The notes: generated by a model from the letters alone, not told the origin. A stretch of 35,682 nucleotides of DNA from Cytidiella melzeri (GCA_022592445.1 JABYQR010000426.1:1-35682), one strand, 5' to 3'. Counted from the stretch's first letter, positions 10,255-20,893 are shown. A program made the numbers and translations.

Positions 10255-11493
10255 ATTGATTTTGGCAGCCATTTCATCCATTTGCTTCTTCTGGATGTCC
10301 AGCATGTCCTTGAGCGCAGCAATCTTAGCATCCTTGTCGTTGGACGCGTCTTGCTTTGCTGCAGTAGTAGCGGTCGACGAGGTCGACGAGGTTGCAGAGT
10401 CTTTTTGTCCCTTAGGGACGCCTTGAAGCTGTTTCAGGCAAACCGCCCCCCAGTGACCGGTACCACCGCAGTGGTTGCAAACCGGGTCATCAGGGTGCTT
10501 CGAGTCCCGCTTCTTGTGGTTCTCGGACCCACAAACCGAGCAACGCTTGCTCATCTCCTTCTTCCATTTCTGGAAGTTTTCCTGCTCGCACAGACTCGCA
10601 AAGAGCGCGTCAAACGAGGCAGAGAAACGGGAGGCATCAATCTCCATAGCGTTGGGATCACGGAACGCTTGCTGATGGGACTTGCCGTGCCCTGACGAGC
10701 TGTCCACCATGACCTTGCCCGTGCTGTTTTGCAAGTCGGCAAGCTGAGCATCGACCGCTTTGCATTGGTCTTTTAATGTGTCATAGGTGGCGGTGCGGGT
10801 CTGGAAGTACGAGACACGTTGCAAGTACTCGGTGCTCAAGCTCGACTTGAGACGATCGAAGAGGTCCTGCTGGCTCCAGCCAGTGCGAGGGGCCCATGTC
10901 TCAAACTCGGAGATGTGGGCGGCAAAGGTTTTGTTGCCTTGCTTCATGTTGGCGATCTTCGTCTTGGCCTCCATGACAGCATCTATAGGCTCGAATTTGG
11001 CTTTGAAAGCCTCGATAAATGTATCCCAGCTATTGCCAAAAGCTGGTTTGCTACTGGCCAACTCCTCAATATGAGGGCGGGCCCAGTCAGCAGCGTCGTC
11101 CTGCATGAACGACAGGGCGCTGGTGATGAGTTTGTGAGGATCGAAGATCCTCGCGCCATTATTGTCCACCCGGACCTGGCCTTGCGCGTCTTGCTGGAAG
11201 AATGCTTTCCCTTGATTTTGCGCCCATACTATGAACGCGTGGCGGAAGAGCCAGGCTTCCGACGATGTTTTCCCCTTGAAGGAGACTGGTTTCTCAACGA
11301 TGCTTCTTTCCCGAGAAGCGTGGGTAGCGGCGGCAACCGCTGGTGTCTGTGCAGCTGCAAGTGCCGCCACCTGATTGGTAAGGTCAACCATCCTTTGTGT
11401 CAGGACGCCCAACATGTTTAGGACGTCTTGCTGGCTCAGGTTGGCGACTGGGGCAGCTGGGGTAGCAGGGGCGGCGGGCTGGTTGGGATCCAT
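10243..11493 (-). CDS. gag: Gag of gypsy copy 1 (416 aa)
   Basis: I start it at the ATG at 11493 because the second copy starts at the same residue (MDPNQP) and the open frame upstream has no ATG support. Order: Pro/Ala-rich N-terminus, a retrotransposon-gag core (about residues 65-230), a Cys pair, then a zinc knuckle CNHCGGTGHWGAVC (CX2CX4HX4C), and a Lys/Ala-rich helical tail. Gag forms the particle and binds RNA. The frame is intact. Compared with copy 2 it carries about 190 extra bases (two indels) between ORF1 and gag. Confidence 0.92.
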   Translation of the reverse strand: MDPNQPAAPATPAAPVANLSQQDVLNMLGVLTQRMVDLTNQVAALAAAQTPAVAAATHASRERSIVEKPVSFKGKTSSEAWLFRHAFIVWAQNQGKAFFQQDAQGQVRVDNNGARIFDPHKLITSALSFMQDDAADWARPHIEELASSKPAFGNSWDTFIEAFKAKFEPIDAVMEAKTKIANMKQGNKTFAAHISEFETWAPRTGWSQQDLFDRLKSSLSTEYLQRVSYFQTRTATYDTLKDQCKAVDAQLADLQNSTGKVMVDSSSGHGKSHQQAFRDPNAMEIDASRFSASFDALFASLCEQENFQKWKKEMSKRCSVCGSENHKKRDSKHPDDPVCNHCGGTGHWGAVCLKQLQGVPKGQKDSATSSTSSTATTAAKQDASNDKDAKIAALKDMLDIQKKQMDEMAAKINAVF

Positions 11494-11726
11494 GTCGTCT
11501 TTGGTGATGAGGAGGAGATTTTCTTCGTTCGGAGTCTGGTGGTGCTCAGAGTAGTACTCGCTGTTGACTGCTTCTGTTGGGTCTGCTTGAGTGTATCGAT
11601 TTGGACAAGGTTGGTCGTCACACTCGTAGAAGAGACCTCCGTAGAAGTGGTCGTCGGTGACTGTGTTTGAGTTGAAGAAATGTATGCAATTATTACAAGA
11701 CGTGGTGGGCAAAAACCGTGGACTGT

Positions 11727-12455
11727 CTAGATCCACTCGAAGTAGCTATTGTTATTAACTACGTTAAGTTGCGCAAGAACTTTGCTATAGTTCTTGCGAA
11801 GCTGCTTAAACGAGACTTTCCCAATTGCTTTGCAACCCCTGTCTAGGAGTTGCCACTCGCGGTCGGCTGTGACAGGTGCGAGCTTGTCAAGTCGGTTGAG
11901 GAAGCGATTGACTTTGTTGACGAGGTGGAGTAGCGCGCGACGATGGTCGGGGTCTGCGCAGTTGAGAAGTTCTTGTAGCTCTGTTAGAGCTTGCAAGCGG
12001 GTACGGACAGCAGTAAGCTTCGGCCTGAAGATGCCGATGAGGTCATCCGGTGATAACTTCTTGAAGTCTATCAGTACCGGTTTGGGTGCAGCGGGAGCGG
12101 GAGTGGACGGAGGAAGTTTGGCAAGTCGCTCAGCGAGAGTCGGCTTGTGAGTCTGTTGCTCAGCAAGCGTTCGAGCACGTTCCTTGGCTTCACGTTCTCC
12201 GTATGCTCGGGCAGAAGCGCGAAGTTGTCGATTTTCCTCGTAAGAGGGGACGGTGAGGGTGATGCCTTTGACAGGCAGCTTCTTTGATACGTACTTCGCG
12301 ACATTGACGAGGTCTTTGTCAGACCAGCAATGAGGTTGACCGCTCTTACGCTTGGCAGCAAGAGCGTCGAGGAAAGATGGGGGAAGGCACCTCTTGAGCT
12401 GAGGCTCGTTCGTAGAGAGGTCCTTGGAAAAACGGGTGCGCGTGTCCTTAGGCAC
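11727..12455 (-). CDS. Met-less ORF1 upstream of gag, copy 1 (about 242 codons)
   Basis: A continuous frame ending at TAG 11727-11729 encodes a basic, helix-rich protein with a Pro/Ala linker in the middle, without recognised domains. It aligns to ORF1 of copy 2 (33827-34555) without gaps and with 19 residue differences. There is no methionine codon in the frame; the first plausible codon is GTG. TTTCAG directly precedes it, so an acceptor splice site is another possible boundary. Conservation without indels, while pol is broken, argues for a product. Initiation is unknown. Confidence 0.65.
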   Translation of the reverse strand: MPKDTRTRFSKDLSTNEPQLKRCLPPSFLDALAAKRKSGQPHCWSDKDLVNVAKYVSKKLPVKGITLTVPSYEENRQLRASARAYGEREAKERARTLAEQQTHKPTLAERLAKLPPSTPAPAAPKPVLIDFKKLSPDDLIGIFRPKLTAVRTRLQALTELQELLNCADPDHRRALLHLVNKVNRFLNRLDKLAPVTADREWQLLDRGCKAIGKVSFKQLRKNYSKVLAQLNVVNNNSYFEWI

Positions 12456-12588
12456 TGAAAAACGCAGGGGGTAGAAACGGACGACGTAAGTAGTAGCTCA
12501 ACGGTATGGAAAGACCGGAGACGTACTCGTCAAACAGGAATAAACTTTTTTAAACGGTGGGAATGGGGGAACCCAGGGTTTCACAACG

Positions 12589-12598
12589 ATCTCGACCT
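12589..12598 (-). other. Self-primer-type primer-binding site, copy 1
   Basis: On the minus strand, two bases after the 5' LTR end, AGGTCGAGAT occurs. Its reverse complement ATCTCGACCT is present in the same LTR (complement of 12739-12748), 34 nt from the start of TATATATA. No TGG or other tRNA 3'-end complement adjoins the LTR. Confidence 0.65.
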
Positions 12599-12600
12599 AA

Positions 12601-13291
12601 TGACACGGAGACAAGGCTCGACGTGACAGACAGGGACACGAAGTGGATATCGACGAGGAGGTGGTGGCAGGCGTGTAGCACAGTGCTCTCACCAGCTATC
12701 AGACTTTATACAAGTTATCTAGCCCAGTAAAGACCAAGAGGTCGAGATGGGGGCTAGGAGCGTACATGCAGCAGTATATATAGACTTCAGAGACCCGTGC
12801 ACAGACCATGTTGAGGGCAGGCTTTGCAAGAAGCCGTGTGAACGAAGAACAAAAGAACTACCTAAAGGAGAACAATAGCTATTGTCTAGACCTTGCCAAG
12901 AACTCTACCCGTGAGAGAATCTATCTAAAAGGAGACCAACTATTGTATTCCATTCCCACACCTGTGAGAACATCCTTCCATAAAGAGAACAATAAGGAAA
13001 GAACAAAAGGAGTCCATGTGGACGTCATTTATGACATCAAACCCTAGCTATGGGCTTAACCATGTGTCTGTAGCCATGTGGTCTTACTTAAGCTAAGTCA
13101 CATGCCAGTGTGATGTAGTAGCAAGTAATGTGACCGTGTGGAGCGTCTAAGCCACGTGATACGGGCGCTTAACAGACGTGCAAAAGGAGTTTGTGCAGAG
13201 AAGGTTGCAACTGAGCTGCAGCCCGGAGTTTTACAGATAAAAACAAGAGGTAAATTGCGAAAATTAAGGGCTAGTCAGGCCATCCATGACA
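12601..13291 (-). repeat. 5' LTR of gypsy copy 1 (short form, 691 bp)
   Basis: Same ends as the 3' LTR. It lacks exactly 67 bp, one copy of the 20-bp repeat plus the spacer, and otherwise differs by 5 substitutions. The TATATATA at 12775-12782 is the likely core promoter. It is followed by the TSD CACCC at 13292-13296. Confidence 0.93.
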
Positions 13292-13296
13292 CACCC

Positions 13297-16213
13297 TCAA
13301 CACCGTGTCCAAGCTGTTGGTAGCCGCACATTTGTTTATCTTACAGACTCGTCAGAGGAAGGGAAAATGGCAGCCAAAGAAGCAGCTCACTCGCAGACAG
13401 TTCCAGGTGGCGTAATTTCAGGTTTGTCTGTTTAATCCTTACTTCGTGACGCACATTTGGGCTCAATTATTCTCAAAGACATTCCGGGTCAGTTTGAGGT
13501 CCTCCCCGGAGACGCCGTATTTGCTCGTCCGATTGACAAGGCAGGTGACCCGGCACATGACTGTTTGCAGATAATGTTTGGTCTGACGTACGCATAAACA
13601 ATTAATATCTGAAGTAGTCTTTATGCAAAATTTTCTTGATGCATATTGATTATCTCATGAATACACCAACTATATGCGTTTGCTGTGTACAAGTTTGGAT
13701 TGTCAAGAGCACTTCTCCCATATGCTTGATGATGTCGAGCAGGCAAAGGACGTCATGCTTGGTTCTCACGAAAGACGTGTTAAGATGAAAGGAGTCTTGG
13801 CGTTTGAGAGTTCTAGACGCGCAAAGCCTATGAAAAATGCGCCTCGCTGTTACGGTCTAAACAGCATGGTGCAGCAACCGCATAACCTTGAGAGTCCACC
13901 GGCGCCGTTGAAGACGAGAGACAATGAGCATGATTGGTGTCAGCTCAATGTCAACTGTTACCTTGCAGTTAGTTGATTCACGTCGGCATTATTGTCTCCA
14001 TATTCATTGTTGCTGGTGTAGGCTACAACCGCTCTCAATGTGGCAGCATGGGAGTTGCAAGGTCCTTCCAATCTTTTGCATGCATGTAGGGAGTATGCCG
14101 AGCAGGTCAATTCCCCTAGACTGGGCCATCGTGACAACTATTATTGGGCGAGCCAACAGAATAATTGTGTGCGTCCTCAGTACATTAAAAAAGGTGTGTA
14201 TATTTAGTACCTGATTATGGCTTGGTTTCTCTGATATGTTCTTTTGTTAGAGAAGCAACTTGTTGAGCAGATGGGACATTTTGGTGGTCCTCACAAAGAC
14301 AAGAATGACTTCACTGCTGGACTCTCCTGCGCTCTCTGCTTGTCAGACCTCTCTGACAAGCCTGGATGTGAGCCAGGACGCTTGCATTTTCTGGGTGTCG
14401 GGTGCTGGGTTCGTCTCCAATACATGGCGCAGATTTTTTTCTCCGGTCTCCTGCGTCACGGAGGCACGTCACCCTTGGTTCCCGACGAGCAGCCAATGGA
14501 AGGATGGGAGACGCGCATGCTGCTTATCAGTTACCCAGCCACCAAAATACTCACAGGTGAAGCTAGACGGTCGTTTTCGTCCATGCCCTATCAGTCGGCA
14601 CCACTGTACATTACACTGGAGATGACCGGCGCCCCTGCTTCTCAACAGGCCAAGGCAATGTGGACCACTCACACGACGTATGCTCAAGACGCCTGGGTTG
14701 GCATGGAACCGCTATCCCTTGTCAACTTCATGGCTAGATCAGCACTGCAACACCTTTACTTCGCGTTCCGGCAGCTGCCTAGTTCATACGGAGTTCAGAT
14801 TGATGCGGGCCAGTTTCTGAAGGCCTTTTCTTTGGATGTTGATGGGCACCGGGTCAATGCCGACCCTTGGAAGCTTGCACCAAACTCTAACGTGGGGCAG
14901 CCTTTCGGCGAACGTCATAAGCAAGTCCAGGACGAGCTGCTGCAAAAGCAGTTCAATCATTACTTGGCTGGTATCCCACTGGTCTCGCATAATAAGTACC
15001 ATGGTTGGGATATAACTGCTATCAACCACGGTGCGCGTCCAAAGTGTACAGGTATGTTTTGCTGTAATATCTGGTCCTTATTGTAGTGATCATTGCTTAT
15101 TGCTGCAGATGATGTCGACGAGGACTACGACAACGAAGACGAAGACAAATCCAAAGACAACAGAAAACGTAAAGCCAACACTCAAGATCAAATTGACACT
15201 TCTAAGGGACCAAATAAACGTAGTTGTTGTTGTTTACTTGCAATTTGTAATCTAACTTCTACTTGCAGGTGGACGATATTGCATCGCTCTTCAGACGGAA
15301 GTTGAGAAACGTATTGAGAATGACTACCCTATGGCCCAATCCCTTGATTCATATAGATCTCTTGTCACCCATGCCACTGCCGTTCCCTCGTCTGCCTCTT
15401 CCATGGATGTGAACACCAGTATGCAGGGCCTGCCTCCGGCATCTCCTGCACTGCCTTCTGGTATTGACCAGTCAGTGACACTGCCCAATCTGCGCCAGGC
15501 CCATAACAACCCTGTGGGATATCAGGGTAATCATACCTTACCGGTTCCTCGTTCCGTACCACCCCGCGGTAAACATCTCAGCCCGATGTCAGATGATGAT
15601 TCCGAGTACGAGGATAGTAATGCGGGTCGCTTGGGCAGGTCTGCAACCAGGTTCGTGGCTTGCACTTGTTCTACAAACCTGAGGTGTGAGATTTACATTC
15701 TGTTTAGTCCAGTAAGGTTCTCACCTGAGGTAGGAGTACCTGTCCGTCGTTCATCCCGGATTGTGGCGTCAAGCCTGGCTGCAAAGGTATGAATTACCTG
15801 CAGAGTTATAGGTCATATTTACATATGTTGTGTCATATGCAGCCTACGGTTGAGCTAAGAGCTGCAAACAGGATGGTTGTGGAGTTGTCTCCTTTCCGAG
15901 CTCGAGACAGGCAGCATTGTACAGGCCCGACATCTACGATCAGCGACGTGACATCTACAGCCTTGTCAACTGTCACCTCTATTTCCCGTCAACCTCGTAC
16001 GCAGGCTGTTGGAGTTGTACCAGGTCCTCCATTGCTGTCTTCTTCCTCGCTGTCTAATATGACCCCTCTCCCTGAATCGCCCTCTATACTGCCTCCCCTC
16101 CTCTCCCTGAATCACCCTCAATACTGTCTCCCCCTCCACAGCAGTTCAGATCCCGCTCCTTGTTGACAACTACTGAATCACGATGTTCAAAGTGTAAGCC
16201 ATATGACCCATTG
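13297..16213 (+). pseudogene. 2OG-Fe(II) dioxygenase-like gene, main body
   Basis: Exons inferred from splice sites: 13297-13587 (with a likely 57-bp intron at 13422-13478 hiding a TAA), then to 13967, 14022-14193, 14251-15051, 15109-15219, 15269-15650, 15708-15786, 15843 onward. Joined frames are continuous from about 13676. Exon 14251-15051 carries a double-stranded beta-helix signature: GGPHKDKND (HxD metal ligands), a GRLHFLG strand, FFSGLLRHGG (distal His) and TRMLLISYP (likely 2OG-binding Arg). This resembles fungal dioxygenases of the TET/JBP-like group that hydroxylate modified bases, but the substrate is inference. An acidic then basic segment (DNRKRK, probable NLS) follows, then a Ser/Pro-rich linker. 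A 35-bp tandem duplication at 16065/16100 shifts the frame and a TAG follows at 16214. It looks like the 5' part of one gene with the next entry. Confidence 0.55.
16065..16134 (+). repeat. 35-bp tandem duplication inside coding sequence
   Basis: The phrase CCTCTCCCTGAATC starts at 16065 and again at 16100. Thirty-five is not a multiple of three, so the frame changes. Read in the phase of a single copy, the frame runs on to 16213. Confidence 0.75.
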
Positions 16214-16216
16214 TAG

Positions 16217-17755
16217 GATGTAACTATTCAAAATTGGCTCTACTCAGGCCACGTGTTCCTTACCAAGTTGGTCAATGGTGTCTTGTCTTCTACTCAGAGT
16301 CAAGTTAATAGCATCAACATGCAGGCGACATCTGGTGAATTGCTGCGCAACGCCCTCAACGTGTTGGACAACATTGACTCGAAAACAGATAGTCTCCGCG
16401 TACTGCACGACCTGTCTCACACCAAGATGCCCCAATATTCTGCTTCTATCTTTGACGTCCGTGATTATTGCGATGGGACAACGGTGTGGATCAACCTTTA
16501 TTGCCAGCGGGTGATGCTGGCAGAGACTCGCCTGGTGGATAGTGTTCAATCATTGGTCGATGATACATGTCCTGGGCTCCTTCAAAATAGAGTTGTCGCA
16601 ACCAGGGACAACAATTGGGTTGCGCAACTTACAATGAATGTTCTCATAACCGTACGTGCGGGCCTCCCCATTACCGCAAGATCCACAGAATATTTTCCAC
16701 CCACTGTGTTACGTCCAGCCATTTTTAACGACGATCCTGGCGAAGTCAGAAAACGCACATATATCCATGCAGACATGGTCAACTCTACCTGCCTATCTTA
16801 CCTGCATCAAATCCTTCACTGCTGGTTTGTGACTAGCTATCCCTTTACCGCGCAAGTGCAGTCCTGTATCATCCGCTGCCTGGTGGATGTTCTCGGCACA
16901 GGCTGTTTGCTGCTGCCTGACATTTGGAACATTTATGTCGATCCTCCCAGCTGGCTTTTTGACCAAAATTGCCCAAAATTGTTGGATGCCAACTGTCATA
17001 CTGATATCCGTTTCAACCCCCAATACCTCGAGTCCTTTACTGCGTTGATATCTGAAATCACAGCTGATGGCACAGTTCAACACCGTATGACTACGCTACA
17101 ACAGTCATACATCAATCTCTACTCCCGTACATACGAACATGTCCAAGGCACAGTTGCAGCTCAAACAAAGACTGTGTTGTTGAGGCAGATGTTGACAACC
17201 GTGCCCAACCGTCCTCCCCCTCCCCAATCATTGCCCACAACTGTGCCCAACCGTCCTCCCCTTCCCCAATCATTGCCCACTGCAAAAACGTCTACTGCGG
17301 CCCTTTCCATTCCAGAGCAGTCGTCCAATGCAATTGCTGGCAGTTCCACTACCGCATCTTCCATCCCTTCTACCTCTTCCTCAGTGCGAGCTCCATTGTC
17401 CTGCATCATTGACTTCCTGGAGGATGCATGCGTTGTGGCCACAACGCTTGCTAACGGACGTACTGCGTCCTCTGATGTTTCTGCTGCACAAGAACTCATG
17501 TACAAGAAACCAGATTTCCTGCTACCTTTGCGGGAGGCAGCGCCATCACGTTCTATTATGAACAACCTGCTGGACCAGACGTTTGCCAAAACTCGGGCCG
17601 GCCTATTTTCTCTTCTAGTGTTTTGGTATATACACTTCAACACGGAGGCCTTCGTCCAGTGTCCCGATAATATCTGCCAGGTACAATTCCGTAGTCCGGG
17701 AGAGTACAATGACTATCTGCAAGCATTGTTTCAGAAGTTTTCCACACACCCTCAG
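16217..17755 (+). pseudogene. Large unrecognised coding region, part 1 (cut by solo LTR)
   Basis: Open from 16217 to 17755 (513 codons), with no start-like ATG at its head (first in-frame ATG near 16319). It is therefore probably the continuation of the dioxygenase gene beyond the TAG at 16214. It is helical with Cys/Trp-rich patches, a 42-bp tandem repeat encoding TVPNRPP(P/L)PQSLPT around 17195-17285, a Ser/Thr-rich linker, and a conserved-looking C-terminal part. The solo LTR inserts after the CTCAG at 17751-17755. I do not recognise the family. Confidence 0.6.
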
Positions 17756-18512
17756 TGACACGGAGACAGGGCTTGACGTGACAAACAGGGACACGATGTG
17801 GATGAAGACAAGGAGGTGGTGGCAGGCGTGAAGCACAATGCGTTCACCAGCTATCAAACTTATTCAGAAAGCTAGCCCAGTAAAGACCAAGTTAGTATTT
17901 GTGACTACCAGCTATGTAGTACAAGAGGGGGTTGCTTACCTAGCCCAGTAAAGACCAAGAGGTCGAGATGGGGGCTAGGAGCGTACATGCAGCAGTATAT
18001 ATAGACTTCAGGGACCTGCGCACAGACCATGTTGAGGGCAGGCTTTGCAAGAAGCCGTGTGAACGAAGAACAAAAGAACTACCTAAAGGAGAACAATAGC
18101 TATTGTCTAGACCTTGCCAAGAACTCTACCCGTGAGAGAATCTATCTAAAAGGAGACCAACTATTGTATTCCATTCCCACACCTGTGAGAACATCCTTCC
18201 ATAAAGAGAACAATAGGGAAAGAACAATAAGGAGCCCATGTGGATGGTATCTATGACGTCAAACCCTAGCTATGGGCTGAGCCATGTGTCTGTAGCCATG
18301 TGGTCTTACTTAACCTAAGTCACATGCTAGTGTGACGTAGTAGCAAGTAATGTGACCGTGTGGAGCGTCTAAGCCACGTGATACGGGCGCTTAATAGACG
18401 TGCAAAGGAGTTTATGCAAAGAGAATTGAAACTAGGTTGTAGCCCGGAGTTTTACAGATAAAAACAAGAGGTAAATTGCGAAAATTAAGGACTAGTCAGG
18501 CCATCCATGACA
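17756..18512 (-). repeat. Solo LTR of the gypsy family (757 bp)
   Basis: Begins TGACACGG and ends CCATGACA in plus orientation, flanked by a perfect 5-bp duplication CTCAG (17751-17755 and 18513-18517). It is the long LTR form with the intron-like segment and both 20-bp repeats, more diverged than the LTRs of copy 1. A solo LTR is left when a full element is lost by LTR-LTR recombination. Confidence 0.93.
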
Positions 18513-18517
18513 CTCAG

Positions 18518-19036
18518 GATAGCAAATTCTTTTGCAATATTCATGCCTTGGGACAACCTATTGCCAGTCGTAATTTCAACCGATACACCGACTACTGGGA
18601 AGTTGCCAACTCTAATGACATTGCATGGCCACCTTCGCGCAACTTTGACCACACAATGCGCAATATTCACAAGTACAAGCTCGGACTAGGAGAAGGCAAG
18701 AAGCACTTGCTCGAGGGTGCAGGAGATTTGTCAGAGTATATGCTTCTGGCCGACATGCATGCTGCAGGAGTAGTTGACAGTCCTACGCCTGATGTGTTGG
18801 GCAGGTTGGTGGCGTCACTAGCTAAAGGGGGGGTGGCAGGCCTTATATTGTTGGGGTATACAGCCAAAGGGGCAGGTAGGTTTGCCGTGCAGTCTGCTTT
18901 TGTGAAGTTTTATGAGGACATGCGCAGTCTGCTGTCAGAGGATCAATTGCAGCGAATGCAGTGGAACCCTATAACTGCAGAGCACACGTTGTGCAAGTTT
19001 TCACGCATGTACAAAAAGAGATGCTACACTTCTTAA
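18518..19036 (+). pseudogene. Large unrecognised coding region, part 2
   Basis: The frame continues directly from 17755 if the LTR and one CTCAG are omitted; both codon phase and protein character carry on. It encodes about 170 residues with WPPSRNFDHTM, a Gly/Leu-rich segment (GGVAGLILLG) and a Lys/Arg C-terminus, ending at TAA 19034-19036. No domain is recognised. Its apparent ATG-less ORF inside the LTR is an artefact of read-through. Confidence 0.6.
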
Positions 19037-19126
19037 TTTTTTACAACTCTTTTTCATACCCTACGTTAATTGCGCAGCCAGACAATAATTTGTACTTTGC
19101 TTATACTGCACCCAGCAATGTTACTT

Positions 19127-20610
19127 CTATACCATATCGTCCTCTGCATTGATTCTTAGTCTCTTCATCCCAGCTACAGGGTGATCTGTGTCATATGTCT
19201 GCGTGTCATAACCCACTGTACGTTTGACTTTTTTGAGCGGAGAGGTTGGCTGCTTGACCAAGGAGTGAAACACCTGGTTGTTGACATCCTGTATGATTAT
19301 GTGAACACAGCCGTTCTTGGAGCTATGGAGTACTAACCTGAAGTACACTTGTATCGAGAATACACACTGACCTCAACTTCATGAGCATGACAACTCTTCC
19401 CTTGGATGTTGGTACACTGCAGAACAATGCTTGAACTTCAACAATATGTCCGACTCTGATGGCGGTGGGCTTGCATGGATTGTAAACATACTTCCTGTCA
19501 TATTGTGTAAGTTATTGTCTGTCAAACAATGTTCTGTACTTACGATTGTGCGTCAAGCCTCATCCTTTCAAAGTACAAGACAGTGTTGTCTTCGGTATGC
19601 CTCCCTGTGGTCACTTTTGAAGTAAGATTACCATGAGGATCGATATACGGGTCGATCGCAATGTCTGGATATCCCATGTCATCTACCTCTTGGGTAAAAT
19701 AGCGGTTGGATACTTCCAGATATGAGTGACCGCCATCTTTGTTGTGTTTCAAGGGTTGGAGTGCACCATTGGGCTGGTTGTCAGCAAAATAAGAGTGTAC
19801 CTCTGATACTGCACGTAGGTTGGAGTCGAAATTGCTAAGGCTGAGACCGGTTAGAGTCAGGGACTGCCTGGCTGCATAAGGATTCTTTGGAAGTCTTTTG
19901 ATGCATCAGGTATCCAGTCATCAATAAGTAATACAATGTGAAACATACTGTTCAATACGTGTGATGGGCGGTAGGTTTGTTCTGAGAACAAATCCGCTTA
20001 GACGCACTACAACCTCCTCATGTTCTGCAGAACCAGGATCACTTGGGTACACAAGGTCGCGTCGCCCATTACGCTTTCCATCTTGTATGACTGTACTGAT
20101 GCGCAATCGGGCTCTCTGTTTTTCTTTCAGTGTAAATAATGCGTTGACAGGTTGTCTGTTTTTGACTCACTTGCTCCAATAAACTGAGTTGTGTCCTGCC
20201 GTTATCTGTGCTCTCCTCTGCGGAAGAAATAATTGACTGTAGAAGGTTTCCTGTATGCAGGTGAGTTGGGCATTGTACCACTGATATTCCACAACTTACT
20301 GTACTTCTCGTCATCCTTGTACAACATACGGAGGGTCATTGTTGTATCTGAATGGGAGTTGGGGTAAGTTTGATGGGCAAGATGAAAATGCACTCTCGAC
20401 CAATCTTGTCATGCTCGAACCTTCCTAACAATTTCAATTGTTCAAGCAACCAGTACCCTTCCGGCATATATTTGATTATTAGCACATGTACCCTGTGCAT
20501 AATCGCTCTGATATGATTGGTGCATGGCGCCACATCTTTGAATAGTTTGTTTCTGGTAAAACTGGTGTTTTGAACTACATATGGCTCTAATTTCTTCACT
20601 GCCTTGCTTT
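19127..20610 (-). CDS. Unrecognised multi-exon gene
   Basis: On the minus strand, exons 19127-19322, 19372-19494 and 19544-19871 are joined by 49-bp GT-AG introns in a continuous frame. Further exons lie at roughly 19958-20130 and 20180-20360 and above 20390. The C-terminal part has a GHIVEVQALF beta-rich stretch, then Lys/Arg-rich SPLKKVKRTVGYDTQ, and ends EDDMV. The central part is acidic with IDPYIDPHGN. It resembles hypothetical basidiomycete proteins with a VGDIVEVQ core, but I know no function. The 5' exon and start are unresolved. It is divergent from the gene at 21137. Confidence 0.55.
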
Positions 20611-20676
20611 ATCTCTGTTCTCTGCTGTAATATATGTGGTACGCACGCATGCATACTAAACCATCATATTTCACAT

Positions 20677-20893
20677 ATGCTATACACTATGTGACAAACA
20701 ATTTCAATTAAATTGAAATGTTCAGCTTGCAATTGGCTCGGACCTTGTCCTTGGGCACGCACATGAACAATGCAGAGGTGTGGCTGAAACATAGGTGGAG
20801 CTCACCAAGCTCCTCATTTTACTGATGCTATACACCGTGCGCCAAACATTATCAAATAAATTGAATTGTCCAGCTTGTGATTTGGCCTGGACC
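20677..20893. repeat. Direct repeat in divergent promoter region
   Basis: A roughly 69-bp phrase starting ATGCTATACAC and ending near GGACCTT occurs at 20677-20745 and again at 20825-20893 (148-bp offset), with moderate divergence. Each copy carries AAACA-T followed by an AT-rich AAATTGAA box. Its place between divergently transcribed genes suggests duplicated regulatory sequence. Confidence 0.6.

Larger units (their letters stand above)
5528..13291 (-). mobile_element. Complete Ty3/gypsy chromovirus-type LTR retrotransposon, copy 1
   Basis: A 7,764-bp element on the minus strand bounded by LTRs 5528-6285 (3' LTR) and 12601-13291 (5' LTR) and by a perfect 5-bp duplication CACCC (5523-5527 and 13292-13296). 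Order in transcription: 5' LTR, primer-binding site, Met-less ORF1, gag with CCHC knuckle, protease, RT, RNase H, integrase, chromodomain, polypurine tract, 3' LTR. The LTRs differ by 5 substitutions plus one 67-bp indel, so the insertion is recent. ORF1 and gag are intact, but pol is broken by several frame changes, so this copy should not be autonomous unless the indels are sequencing errors. Confidence 0.93.

Noticed and set aside
11493..11736. N-terminal extension of gag copy 1 (81 codons)
   Set aside because: Its start codon is GTG, it overlaps the end of ORF1, and the sequence is absent from copy 2, where gag starts at the internal ATG.
13422..13478. TAA at 13433 as a nonsense mutation
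   Set aside because: A 57-bp GT-AG intron spans it and keeps the frame, so the stop is not needed as a mutation.
18476..18512. Start of the 18476-19036 frame as a gene start
   Set aside because: These bases are the end of the solo LTR; the frame enters from it by read-through.
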